64,000 nt of DNA from Deltaproteobacteria bacterium (GTDB lineage: Bacteria > Myxococcota_A > UBA796 > SXON01): NCBI GenBank assembly GCA_947484175.1, contig CANKOI010000005.1, forward strand, positions 16,319 through 80,318. The letters are read 5' to 3'. The notes beneath the pieces were generated by a model that saw only the letters and a list, made by a program, of their open reading frames with translations, did no database searches and had not been told where the DNA came from. This document shows, piece by piece, positions 1 through 8,376 of this stretch (position 1 is the stretch's first letter; every line of letters begins with the position of its first letter). The translations under genes and the position numbers were made by a program.

Positions 1-852
1 CAACGACGATCCTCCACCGCCGACCCTGATTACGCCGGTGTCGTCGGTGAATGCGCCTTCGTACACCGGGTCGTCGAGGTCCACGTCGTCGTTCCCCGCC
101 GCCTCCACCACCACGATCCCGGCGGTCGTGGCCAGACGGATCGCGTCGCGGACCGCCGGGTCGATGCTCACGGGCACGAACTCGTCGAGGATGCCGTAGC
201 TCTGCTGTTCCAAGAGGATCACGTCGCCCGGGGCCAGCAGCGCGGTCGACTCGACGATGGCCCGCGCCACGTCGTAGGTAAGCACCCCGTCCTCTCCAGA
301 GAAATACGGGTGGTGGACGAAGACGGTCGCAAGCGGGACGGCGCCCGTCACGCCGAAGCCGTTGTCGCGAGCGCCGAGGATCCCCAACACCGCGGTGCCG
401 TGGTAGGCCCAGGTGGCTTCGGCGACACCCCCCAGCGAGGTGGGCGGGAGTTGGAGAAGGTCCTCGTGAGTTGGGTCCCAGCCGTACTCGATGTCCACGA
501 TCGTGACGTACTCGCCAAAGCCGCCGGGAAAGTGGCTCGCCTCTTCGAGGCCGAGGCCGTCGGGGTAGGGGCTTCGCCACAGCTGCTCAAACTCGGGGGT
601 GGCCGGCGGCAGGTCATCGGCGTCGGGGGGCGGCGCGGGCAAGGCGGCGCACCACGCGGCGCTGACGCGGCCGGCATCCAGCAGGCGAGCGGCCTCCGCG
701 CGCGCCGCAGGTCCGCGAAGCTCCCAATGACGCGCCAGCACGCCGGTTGCGCCGGGAAAGCGGGGCTGTGCCCCCGGCGGGGCGGCCTCGGCGATGAGGT
801 GCACTCGCTCCGCTTCGTGGCCCGGGCGCAGCTCCAGCGCCGACAGCGGCAT
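1..852 (-). CDS. Subtilisin-like (S8) serine protease, 3' end outside window
   Basis: The minus strand is open from ATG 852 to the window edge (284 codons, no stop). Two of the three subtilase catalytic motifs are visible: the Asp motif VDIEYGW with a following H-E-D-L (about residue 125), and the His motif HGTAVLGILGA (about residue 155). The oxyanion-hole region reads VVVEAAGND (about residue 250). The catalytic Ser lies beyond the edge. There is no signal peptide; about 110 residues without a recognisable domain precede the Asp motif, so this may be a pro-region or a cytoplasmic enzyme. Its ATG overlaps the stop of the NUDIX gene (TGATG), which points to co-translation. Family assignment is firm; substrate is unknown. 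Confidence 0.85.
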   Translation of the reverse strand, partial: MPLSALELRPGHEAERVHLIAEAAPPGAQPRFPGATGVLARHWELRGPAARAEAARLLDAGRVSAAWCAALPAPPPDADDLPPATPEFEQLWRSPYPDGLGLEEASHFPGGFGEYVTIVDIEYGWDPTHEDLLQLPPTSLGGVAEATWAYHGTAVLGILGARDNGFGVTGAVPLATVFVHHPYFSGEDGVLTYDVARAIVESTALLAPGDVILLEQQSYGILDEFVPVSIDPAVRDAIRLATTAGIVVVEAAGNDDVDLDDPVYEGAFTDDTGVIRVGGGGSSL

Positions 853-1544
853 CATGCCGGCGCCCACCAGCGACCGGCAGCGAAGGCGTACCGCCAGGGG
901 GGCTCCACCCGGTCGGTGGAAGGATGTTCGGGGTCGCCCGGCAACAACACATGGAGCGTGTCACCTTCGGAGAGGAATCGCGGCATGATCGGCGGCGCGT
1001 GGCGCTCAGCGGCCAGAATGGCCTCCACCGAAGGGTAGTCGGAGATTTCCGCGAGGGTACGCAACGTGGGCGGCGCGAGCGGCAGATCCCCTCGCGCGGC
1101 GGCCTCCATCGCCTCCCGCGGCCGGAACCAGCGGCCCTGCGCGGCCTCCTGCCCATCGGCCTCTGCCGAGGCTCCCTCGGGAAGCGGCGCCACGAAGAAC
1201 CACGTGTCGTACCGACGCGGCTCCACTTCGGGCGTGAGCCAATGGGACCACACCCGCATCGTCCGAAGATCCCACACGTCGCCGACCCGCAGGGCCACGT
1301 TGGCTTCCTCGTGGAGCTCGCGGGCGGCCGCCGTCCAGAACGCTTTGGGAACCCGGGCGAAGTCGCCTCCGTCGGTCGGCGCCGCAGCGTCCGCGTCGTC
1401 CACCCGACCGCCGGGAAATACCCACGCCGAGGCCATGAACCCCACCGTCCTGGCGCGCTCCATCAGCCACACTTCCGGACCGGCCTCGCCCTCACGCAGG
1501 AGCACGACGGTGGCGGCGGGGCGGAGCGGCACGGGAGGCGACAT
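852..1544 (-). CDS. NUDIX hydrolase, NUDT19-like
   Basis: A 230-residue protein starting at ATG 1544 (MSPPVPLRPAATVVLLR). The reading frame stays open to 1664, but homology-like sequence begins here. The Nudix box is the expanded type: FPGGRVDD at about residues 43-50, then a long insertion, then ARELHEEANV at about 74-83, supplying the REL-x-EE metal ligands. The insertion between GG and REL is typical of the NUDT19/RP2p-like branch that hydrolyses CoA or acyl-CoA derivatives; that substrate is inferred from the family only. The C-terminal half has the helical tail usual for this branch. It is the first gene of a pair with the downstream protease (TGATG overlap). Confidence 0.85.
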   Translation of the reverse strand: MSPPVPLRPAATVVLLREGEAGPEVWLMERARTVGFMASAWVFPGGRVDDADAAAPTDGGDFARVPKAFWTAAARELHEEANVALRVGDVWDLRTMRVWSHWLTPEVEPRRYDTWFFVAPLPEGASAEADGQEAAQGRWFRPREAMEAAARGDLPLAPPTLRTLAEISDYPSVEAILAAERHAPPIMPRFLSEGDTLHVLLPGDPEHPSTDRVEPPWRYAFAAGRWWAPA

Positions 1545-1650
1545 GGGGCACAGTATCCGGGAGCGCGCCCCACCGGATGCGAGATGCGCCCCTGCCCACC
1601 TCACCGCAAGGTTACCGGGCCCTTGCGCATCTCCCCGACCCGTCTGCACG

Positions 1651-1680
1651 TTGGACGAGTCCACAATCTAACGATACACT
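1651..1680 (+). promoter_or_regulatory. Candidate promoter of the 1701 surface-protein gene
   Basis: TTGGAC (1651-1656), an 18-bp spacer and TACACT (1675-1680) resemble a housekeeping -35/-10 pair. They would start transcription near 1687, about 14 bases before ATG 1701. An AAGGG ribosome site sits 7 bases before the ATG. The prediction rests on motif match and spacing only. Confidence 0.4.
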
Positions 1681-1692
1681 TGACGAGTCAAG
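1651..1692. promoter_or_regulatory. Two similar 14-bp inverted repeats, putative operator
   Basis: Two palindromes share the core GGACGAGTCC / TGACGAGTCA. Site 1 is TTGGACGAGTCCAC (1651-1664, inner arms TGGAC/GTCCA). Site 2 is CTTGACGAGTCAAG (1679-1692, arms CTTGAC/GTCAAG). Both have a central GA, 10 of 14 positions agree, and their centres lie 28 bp apart. Site 1 covers the proposed -35 and site 2 the proposed transcription start, as expected for a dimeric repressor binding at two sites. No regulator gene is adjacent. Confidence 0.4.
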
Positions 1693-1700
1693 GGTTCACC

Positions 1701-4700
1701 ATGCACCTCCTCCTCCTGAGCCTCCCCGCCTTCGCCTTCCCCACCGACGCCGAATGGGTCGCCGTCGAAACGTCGGGCGCCGCCTTGGTGGACGACTTCA
1801 ACGACCATGATCGGGAAGGCACGGGCAACCCCGATGCCATCGACTGTGTGGGCGACAACGCCGTTTCCGCCCCCGCGCTCTACTGGTACACCGACGGCAC
1901 CAGCCTGTGGTTCCGGATGCGGGTCGACGACACCCCCTGGCTTACGGCCGGCACCCTCCTGCAGCCCAACGCCTGGGCCTTCCTGATCGAAACGGACGGC
2001 AACCTCGACGACTTCGAGTACTCGCTCTCCGTCACCGGGGCCTCACCGACCGTTTACCTGTACCGCAACTCCAGCGGGGACGACGGGGCCGACGCCTCCC
2101 TGGACTCACTCGAAGGCGTGCCGACGACCACCGGCTTCCAAGCGAGCGCCGCGGGAAGCACGATCCACACCCTCGAGGACTGGTTCGTAGACGTCGAAAT
2201 CGATTTGGGCGAGCTCCCCGACAGCGTGAGATCGGGCCAGACCATCCGCGTGGCCGGCATCACGGGCGACTCCTCTACGCCAGACGGCGCCGACGCCGAC
2301 CTCTGCGGCACCGACGACTCCGTGGCGCTCGGCCTGCTCACCGACGCGTGGAGTGAAGAATTCGGCGTCGATCGGGATGGCGACGGGCTCCTCGACCTCG
2401 ACGAGGTGACCGCGAGCACCGATCTCGACGACGCAGACTCCGACGACGACGGACTGAGCGACGGCGATGAGGTGAACATCTGGGGGAGCGACCCGCTGCG
2501 CTGTGACACCGATGGGGACTCGCTTGTTGACGGGTTGGAGGCTGGAGTGTCCGAGCCCATCGAGGGCACCGACCTCAGCGCCGCCTGCTTCCAAGCCGAT
2601 GGCGACGCCGGAGCCACCACGACCAACCCCACGCTCGCCGACACCGACAGCGGTACGGTGAACGACAACGACGAGGACCGGGACGGCGACGGCGTGGAAG
2701 GGAGCTGGGAGACAGACCCCAACGATCCTTCCGACGACAAAGACAGTAAAGACGAACCGGACGGAATCGCCGAGGCACTGGAAGACCGCTGCGCCGGCGA
2801 AGACGAGACCGACCGCGATGGCGACGGCGTGCCCGACATCGAGGAGGGACTCGCGGACACTGACGGCGACGGCCTCCCCGATTTCTGCGACGAGGACGAT
2901 GATGGAGACGGTGTGGCGACGGTCGAGGAAGGCGCCGCCGACAGCGACGCCGACGGACTTGACGACTACGAAGACCCGGACAGCGACAACAACGGCGTGG
3001 GGGACGGCGAAGAGCCCGCGGCGGACGTGGATAGTGACTGCGATGGCCTGACGGACCGCATCGACATGGACGACTCCGACGGGGACTGCGCCGACCCTGA
3101 CGGCGACCTCCTCACCAACGCCGACGAGCGGGCGTGCGGCTCCGACCCCCAGAACCCCGACACCGACGGGGATGGCCTGTTGGACAGCGACGAAAGCTGC
3201 GACGAGGATGTGGACTGCGACGAGCTCACCGACATCCTCGACGCCGACGACGCCGACACGTCTGCCTGCGACTCGCCGGGCGACACCGGCGCGGTGGGCG
3301 ACACCAGCAGCGGTCCCACGTGCGTGAACGGGCTGTGCGACGGGCATTACACCGGCGGCTCGTGCTCGACGACGGGCGGAGCGGGCGCGGGCCTGCTTGG
3401 CGCCCTCGCGGCGGCCGGCCTCGCCGCCCGGAGGCGGCGTGCGGGCCTTCGTGGCGCCGCAGTCGTGATGGGAGCAGCGGCCGTCGTGTCCTCGCCGGCG
3501 CTGGCGGAGGAGCCAAGTGTGAACGCCCAACGGTTCCACCCCACCTTCGAAAGCGGCACGTTCATGACCGTGCACGACACGAGCCCCCACGCGCCCGGCG
3601 TGGGCCTCGGTCTGGTGTTCAATCAGGCGTCCCAACCGCTGATGTACCGGTACGGCGATGGGCGCGAGCCGGTGTCCGTCCTCGGCTCGGCCACCACGCT
3701 GGAGGTCGGAGGCAGCTACGCCACGAAGCGCCTCGCCCTGACGGTGAACATGCCGTTGCACGTGGTGGACGGCGACTTCATCGACGACGGCTTTGCTCCC
3801 GGCGATCTGCGCCTCGGCGTGCTCGCGAGCATTCTCGACCGAAAGAACGCGGGCGCCGGTTTCGGCCTGTACGGCAGTCTCGGACTCCCCACCGGCGACG
3901 GCGAGCGGTTCGTGGGAACGAACTCTCCCGAGGTGATCGCCGGCCTCGCGGGGAGCTACGGCGCAACGTGGGCGATGAGCGCAAACCTCGGAATGGCCAT
4001 CGGCGCTCCGGCCTCGCTCGGCGACCTCAGTTGGGGCAGCCGGGCCCAGTGGGGCCTCGGCGTGCACGTTCCGATGCGTCGGGGCATCGCGCTCATCGGG
4101 GAGCTGGAAGGGGAGTCGGCGATCGCGAACATCGACGAAGTAGGCGGAACGCCCATCGAGTGGCGCGTCGGGGCAAGCGCCCAGACCAGTCGCACGGTCC
4201 TGTTCGATGTCGGTTTCGGCACGGGCCTGACGACCGGCATCGGGGCGCCCGAATACCGTGTCACGGCCGGCCTCAAGTACCTCCCCTCCTCAGTGGCGCG
4301 GGTGACCGCCGGGCTCGACCGGGATGGCGACGGCATCGTTGACGCCACCGACCTCTGCCCCGACCAGGCGGAGGACAAGAATGGCCAGGCCGACGAAGAC
4401 GGCTGCCCTGACGGCGGTTTCGTTCCCACCCACTTCGTCGTCACCGACCTCGGCGGCAGCCGCATCGCCGGCGCCTGGCTCGAGCTGTCGAGCGGTCCCG
4501 AGACCGGACGGTGGGCCCTCCCCTCCGGCGACGTGACCCGGTCGTTGCCCCCGGGCACCTACGCCCTCCGCGTGCGTGCCCCCCATTTCACGCCCGCGGA
4601 ATCGTCGCTCACCGTCCCGGCCGACGCGCCTCGGCACGAACAGGTCGTGCAGCTCTCGCCCGCAGTGGCCGGCGGCACCCTGATCCTGTCGGTACAGAAC

Positions 4701-5348
4701 GAAGCGGGGCAGCCCGTTGCAGCGCTGGTGACCATCCTCGGCGAGGGCCGCAAGTTCACCACGGCCGGAGACGGCATCGGCACGGAGGGCGTGCCGGTGG
4801 GTGAGGTGGAGCTCTCGGTGTGGGCCGAGGGGTACCGCCCCAAGCGCGTGAAGGTCAACGTGGCTGGCGGCGAGAAACAGAACGTATCGGTGGTGCTCGA
4901 TCTGACCCGCGTGGTGGTCCTCGCCGACCGGGTGGACATCCGCGACAAGGTGTTCTTCGACCTCGACAGCGCCACGATCACGGCCGCGAGCCACAACATC
5001 CTCGACGACGTGGCGGGCGCCCTCGAAAACCACGAGGAGCTGCGGCTCGTAGAGGTGCAGGGCCACACGGACGATCAGGGTGCGGAGGAGTACAACCTCG
5101 AGTTGTCCCAACGCCGCGCCGAGGCTGTCCGCGCCTACCTGATCGGCCAAGGCATCGAGGCCGAGCGCCTCGTGGCCCGCGGCTACGGCGAGAGCCAACC
5201 CCTCGAGTTTGGCACCAGCGAGAACTCACGCGAAGTGAACCGGCGCGTCGTATTCAAGATTCTGGCCGGCCCCCCCGAGTCCGATCGCCGCCCCGGCCGC
5301 CCCGGTCGTCCGGGTCGCCCCGGACCCGGCCCAGGCCGTCGGGACTGA
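1701..5348 (+). CDS. Fused surface protein: Asp-repeat MYXO-CTERM protein + OmpA-family outer-membrane protein
   Basis: One 1215-residue frame from ATG 1701, with signal peptide MHLLLLSLPAFA. Residues about 15-220 form an N-terminal domain of unknown fold. Residues about 222-520 hold Asp/Gly-rich D-x-D-x-D-G repeats of thrombospondin-type-3 style, likely calcium-binding. At about 550-581 follows a MYXO-CTERM-like signal: Cys-Ser-Thr-Thr-Gly-Gly, a Gly/Ala/Leu helix, then RRRR. Instead of stopping, the frame runs into a second export-like segment (MGAAAVVSSPALA at about 590) and a whole second protein: a beta-barrel-like region (about 605-870), a short Asp repeat, PEGA/carboxypeptidase-regulatory-like domains, and an OmpA peptidoglycan-binding domain (FFDLDSATI, then VQGHTDDQG) near the C-terminus. 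It ends in a Pro/Arg/Gly tail. It could be a true fusion or two genes joined by a frame change near 3430-3465. Confidence 0.85.
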   Translation: MHLLLLSLPAFAFPTDAEWVAVETSGAALVDDFNDHDREGTGNPDAIDCVGDNAVSAPALYWYTDGTSLWFRMRVDDTPWLTAGTLLQPNAWAFLIETDGNLDDFEYSLSVTGASPTVYLYRNSSGDDGADASLDSLEGVPTTTGFQASAAGSTIHTLEDWFVDVEIDLGELPDSVRSGQTIRVAGITGDSSTPDGADADLCGTDDSVALGLLTDAWSEEFGVDRDGDGLLDLDEVTASTDLDDADSDDDGLSDGDEVNIWGSDPLRCDTDGDSLVDGLEAGVSEPIEGTDLSAACFQADGDAGATTTNPTLADTDSGTVNDNDEDRDGDGVEGSWETDPNDPSDDKDSKDEPDGIAEALEDRCAGEDETDRDGDGVPDIEEGLADTDGDGLPDFCDEDDDGDGVATVEEGAADSDADGLDDYEDPDSDNNGVGDGEEPAADVDSDCDGLTDRIDMDDSDGDCADPDGDLLTNADERACGSDPQNPDTDGDGLLDSDESCDEDVDCDELTDILDADDADTSACDSPGDTGAVGDTSSGPTCVNGLCDGHYTGGSCSTTGGAGAGLLGALAAAGLAARRRRAGLRGAAVVMGAAAVVSSPALAEEPSVNAQRFHPTFESGTFMTVHDTSPHAPGVGLGLVFNQASQPLMYRYGDGREPVSVLGSATTLEVGGSYATKRLALTVNMPLHVVDGDFIDDGFAPGDLRLGVLASILDRKNAGAGFGLYGSLGLPTGDGERFVGTNSPEVIAGLAGSYGATWAMSANLGMAIGAPASLGDLSWGSRAQWGLGVHVPMRRGIALIGELEGESAIANIDEVGGTPIEWRVGASAQTSRTVLFDVGFGTGLTTGIGAPEYRVTAGLKYLPSSVARVTAGLDRDGDGIVDATDLCPDQAEDKNGQADEDGCPDGGFVPTHFVVTDLGGSRIAGAWLELSSGPETGRWALPSGDVTRSLPPGTYALRVRAPHFTPAESSLTVPADAPRHEQVVQLSPAVAGGTLILSVQNEAGQPVAALVTILGEGRKFTTAGDGIGTEGVPVGEVELSVWAEGYRPKRVKVNVAGGEKQNVSVVLDLTRVVVLADRVDIRDKVFFDLDSATITAASHNILDDVAGALENHEELRLVEVQGHTDDQGAEEYNLELSQRRAEAVRAYLIGQGIEAERLVARGYGESQPLEFGTSENSREVNRRVVFKILAGPPESDRRPGRPGRPGRPGPGPGRRD

Positions 5349-5366
5349 GCGCCCCCGCTCCGCCCC

Positions 5367-5990
5367 TCACGCGCCGCCGCCGCCCGCCCCAGCTACTTCT
5401 TGGCCGAACGTTCGGAGAAGTTCGACCCCCTCGCGATCATGCGCGATCACGCTGACACGGACGCGCGGCGTGCCCACGACGAGCCACTCGGTGAGTGGGA
5501 GGACCGTGACCGTGGTGTAGACGTAGGCCTCGTTCGGCACGGAGCCACCGAGTACCGCGCCCATCCGCTTGAGGGTGCCGCCGGCGAACAGCGTGTCGGT
5601 GGCCACCCGCAAGGCGAGGCCGTCGGGATCGACCCACGTGCCGCTCAGCACGGTGAAGTCGTTGGCCACCGCGCCCCAGTCCGTTGTTTCTTCGCCCATG
5701 ACTCGCGACTTGTCTGTCGTCTGGGTGACGCCCTGTGAGGCCAACCACGCGGACACCGAGCGCTCCACCTTTTCCCCGAACTAGTCGAGCTCCGCGTTGT
5801 TCACAAGCGCGAGCACGCCCTCCAACACACCCAAGGTACCGCCATTCGACGTGTTGGGCACCGACGTCTCGATGATGGTGGAGACCATCAGCCCAGGCGC
5901 AGGCGCATCCGCCTTGAGGTCAGTAGAACGTACGACTTTCGTTGCGTAGCAGCCGGCCAAGAGCGGAGCGAATGCGAAGACAGAGACCAC
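5367..5990 (-). pseudogene. Lipoprotein gene interrupted by an in-frame TAG
   Basis: GTG 5990 follows GGAG at 5996-5999. It starts a lipoprotein signal (VVSVFAFAPLLAGC, lipobox LLAGC) and about 70 residues ending LVNNAELD. TAG at 5781-5783 stops the frame. The same frame then continues without further stops for about 137 codons (FGEKVERSVSAWLASQGV and on to 5367), with the composition of a normal exported protein. A single C-to-T change in CAG (Gln) would explain the stop. I see no family. A longer signal peptide from an in-frame GTG near 6020 is possible. TAG is an ordinary stop elsewhere in the window, so recoding is unlikely. It lies in a decayed island beside the ISAs1 remnant. Confidence 0.6.
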
Positions 5991-6443
5991 GAAAACTCCA
6001 CGGGGTGCGCCGAGTATCACAACGGTCGGACGCCTGCTGGGGGCCGCCAGGGCCGTCGCAACGTCCGCGGGCACCTCGACCGGTCTCCGCCCGACGGTGT
6101 CCGATGACCGATTACCGGCGACCGAGGTTCGAAAGGCGAATCTCGATAGCCGAGGTTCGAAAGCCGAAACTCGACTAGCGATCACCGAGCCCCGAACGTC
6201 GAGTCGCGTAATGCATCCGACGGATGAACGAGGTTCGATGAACGAACGCTCCCTGCGACTCCGGCAGGCCCCGGGTTGGTTCGGCTGCGGCGCTCTCGCG
6301 GTGGAGATGCGGGGCGCAACCACTACAGAATCGCGGCGGGCTCGGCCGCGGAGGCCTGCGCCGCCCTGGATCTGGTGGGCACGTCCGAAGCACTGGCGCT
6401 CCAGCCGAAGCTTCGGCGGGTCGGGGCGATGTTGCGCGGGGAG
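5991..6443. other. Gene-free stretch between lipoprotein relic and IS remnant
   Basis: No credible gene is seen on either strand. Open frames here only read on from the transposase remnant. The stretch contains the short degenerate tandem repeat at 6122-6178 and further scattered copies of CGAGGTTCGA-like words (for example around 6230), consistent with eroded mobile-element flank. Confidence 0.5.
6122..6178. repeat. Degenerate 28/29-bp tandem duplication
   Basis: Unit 1 (6122-6149) and unit 2 (6150-6178) both begin CCGAGGTTCGAAAG and end in a CTCGA-TAG/CTCGACTAG block. They differ by a few substitutions and one 1-base indel. Function unknown; it sits between the broken lipoprotein gene and the ISAs1 remnant. 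Confidence 0.6.
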
Positions 6444-6850
6444 TTCGCTGCCGGCAAGCACGGAGAGCATGAACCCTCGGTCCCACCCGCAGCGTTGTCG
6501 CCGCTTCACCATGCTCCGCTTCTTTCCCGGCGCCGTGCGCATCAAGTTCATTACGAGATGGCGCAGTACCGCCAGGTTCTGAGCGGCGTTTCCGGCTCGC
6601 ACCCTGCACTGGTCCTCGTTGAACGTCATGTCCAGAACCCAGTGGAGCCCGTTCTCGATGCCCCAGTGCGCACGCACGACGCCCGCCACCGAAGCTGCTG
6701 TCGGGGTCGGAGTATTCACGACGAAGTAGGCTTGCTCCGTGGACACCTGGCCGGTGCGCTTGTCTTCACGTCGTCGGGCGAGGAGGCGGCGTCGAAGCTC
6801 CCGCGCACGGTCTTGCCGTCCAACGCTACGTGGCCGCCTTCCCACACCGT
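6444..6850 (-). mobile_element. ISAs1-family transposase remnant with internal deletion
   Basis: Two blocks typical of ISAs1 transposases lie almost end to end in different frames. The first is HVALDGKTVRGSFD (6832 downward), the conserved DGKTxRGS motif of the N-terminal half. The second runs from about 6764 and includes VRAHWGIENGLHWVLD, TFNEDQCRVR and GNAAQNLAVLRHL, the C-terminal signature. The central few hundred codons are gone, as is the N-terminus, which abuts the repeat-protein relic near 6850-6860. No terminal inverted repeats were recognised. It is non-functional and marks past insertion and deletion. Confidence 0.85.
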
Positions 6851-6859
6851 CCGCAGGCC

Positions 6860-7566
6860 GTGGACCCGATCACCTACGCCTACACGTGGTTCGCGGACGG
6901 CACCGAGGTGCAGTCGGGCGAGAGCGACACCCTTGCGGCCGGGAGCTTTGCCAAGCACCAGCGCATCTCGGTGGAGGTGACCCCGAACGACGGGTTCACC
7001 GACGGCGAGGCGATGCTCTCTGCCGACGCGGTCGCGCTCAACAGCCAGCCCACGGCCACCGCCGCGAGCCTCGACCCCGCCACCGCGTACGAGGCCTCCA
7101 CGCTCACCTGCCTGCCCGCTGGCTTTGCCGACGCGGACGCGGACGCCGAGGGCTGGGCGTACAGCTAGTCCGTCAACGGCGCCGACGCCGCGACCGCCGC
7201 CACGCTCGACGGCAGCGCCTTCTCCAAGGGCGATTCCGTCGTCTGCACCGCCACTCCGTGGGACGGCGAAGAGAGCGGCGCGGCGGTCAGCTCCGCGGCG
7301 CTCACGATCTCCAACACGGCGCCCGTCCTCGCCAGCGCGGACCTGTCCACCACCACCCCCTCCGAGAACGACACGATCGCCGTGACGCTCGGCGCCGGCA
7401 CCGACGACGACGGGGACACGATCAGCTACGGCTACGACTGGTACGTGAACGGAGCCGTCGCGAGCACATCGAGCACGCTGTTGGCGAACCGCTTCGCAAA
7501 GGGCGACAGCATGTACGTCGTGGTGACCCCCTGGGACGGCACCGACTACGGCACGGAGGCGAGCCG
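6860..7566 (+). pseudogene. Fragment of a secreted D-x-D-G-D / Ig-like repeat protein
   Basis: Repeats of the form (D)xITYxYxWxxxG...L....F.KGDxxxVxVTPxDG are read in one frame. Examples are PITYAYTWFADGTEVQSG, EGWAYS-stop-SVNGADA and TISYGYDWYVNGAVAS, each followed by DSxxVxVTPWDG-like strands. Such modules occur in long extracellular adhesin-like proteins. The frame is interrupted by TAG at 7166-7168 exactly where the repeat pattern demands Trp (YSW), so TGG to TAG is the likely mutation. The 5' end is cut off at the IS remnant, and the 3' end loses frame near 7567. Confidence 0.7.
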
Positions 7567-8127
7567 ATGTGGGCGCTCGTGGAGTCGTGGTCACTGGCCT
7601 CGCAACCCGCGGGATCGACCGCTGCGAATGGCGCTTTCGGGGGTCAGTCGGTCGCGACCGTTGGCGGGTACTCGTGCTGGAATCAGACCTCGGGCTGGAA
7701 CTACTTGTGGATCCCGCACCCTGATCCCTCGGCCAGCCGGATGGCCATCGAGGTGGACGTGTATGTGAATACCGCGAGTGCAGAGTTTCTGGTGATGCCG
7801 ATCGTGGACGGCCCGTTCTGGATTCCGAGCACGTTTATTCGGAACGGGATTGGGTTCGACTCCACCAGGGCGTGGTCCACAATTTCGTACTCCTCGACCA
7901 CGCTGGCCACCTACTCTGCGCTGGCGGCATCGTCCGTGTGGGTCACCGTTCGGCAGGACGTGGATCTGATCGAGGGTACCGTCACAGTCTACCGAGACGG
8001 CGTTGAGGTTGGCAGCGCGGGCGTCGACACTGCTGCCGCAGTCGGCTCCAACGTGCTTTTCAGCTCCTTCCAGCCGTTCTCTGGGAGTCACTGCTTCCAG
8101 AACCTCAACTTCTACACGGCTCCGTGA
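7567..8127 (+). CDS. Secreted-protein fragment, LamG/jelly-roll-like
   Basis: From ATG 7567 (MWALVESWSLASQPAG) the frame is open for 186 residues. The sequence is beta-rich with many Trp/Tyr/Ser residues and segments such as MAIEVDVYVNTASAEFLV and GTVTVYRDGVEVGSAGVD, a pattern of concanavalin/LamG-like sandwich domains. There is no signal peptide, and the upstream repeat gene ends in another frame at the same spot. This is therefore more likely the displaced C-terminus of a larger exported protein than an independent gene. The fold assignment is tentative. Confidence 0.45.
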   Translation: MWALVESWSLASQPAGSTAANGAFGGQSVATVGGYSCWNQTSGWNYLWIPHPDPSASRMAIEVDVYVNTASAEFLVMPIVDGPFWIPSTFIRNGIGFDSTRAWSTISYSSTTLATYSALAASSVWVTVRQDVDLIEGTVTVYRDGVEVGSAGVDTAAAVGSNVLFSSFQPFSGSHCFQNLNFYTAP

Positions 8128-8376
8128 CGAGCGGCCGTAGCCTCCGCTGAGAAGGCGTCCGCACCGCCAGTCGGGCCACCCCGCCCCGCGCTCATCCCTC
8201 CCTCCCGCCGAAGGGGTCGTCAGCGCACCCTCGGCACCCACGGATCGACAAGCACGACGCCAGCATGGAGTCAATCGGCGGCCGCGCACGGCCCGTGCGA
8301 CGACCGGCCGCGCTGATCGCCCCCCACTGCAGAGCGACGGCCTTGTCAACGGGGACCAGCGGGGGGCCATCTCCCG

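Noticed and set aside
924..1700. Upstream extension of the surface-protein frame to 924
   Set aside because: It runs antisense through the NUDIX gene; the signal peptide, promoter and ribosome site all point to ATG 1701.
2106..4067. 653-codon antisense frame under the fused surface protein
   Set aside because: It mirrors the Asp-codon repeats (Val/Ile-rich antisense product) and has no start signal or family pattern.
6120..6180. tRNA-like T-loop word GGTTCGAA
   Set aside because: It occurs in both tandem units, with no cloverleaf or acceptor stem around it.
5781..7168. TAG recoding (for example pyrrolysine) to explain two in-frame TAGs
   Set aside because: TAG ends intact genes here (27796-27798, prfC and 45532), and both in-frame cases lie in an IS-scarred, decaying region.
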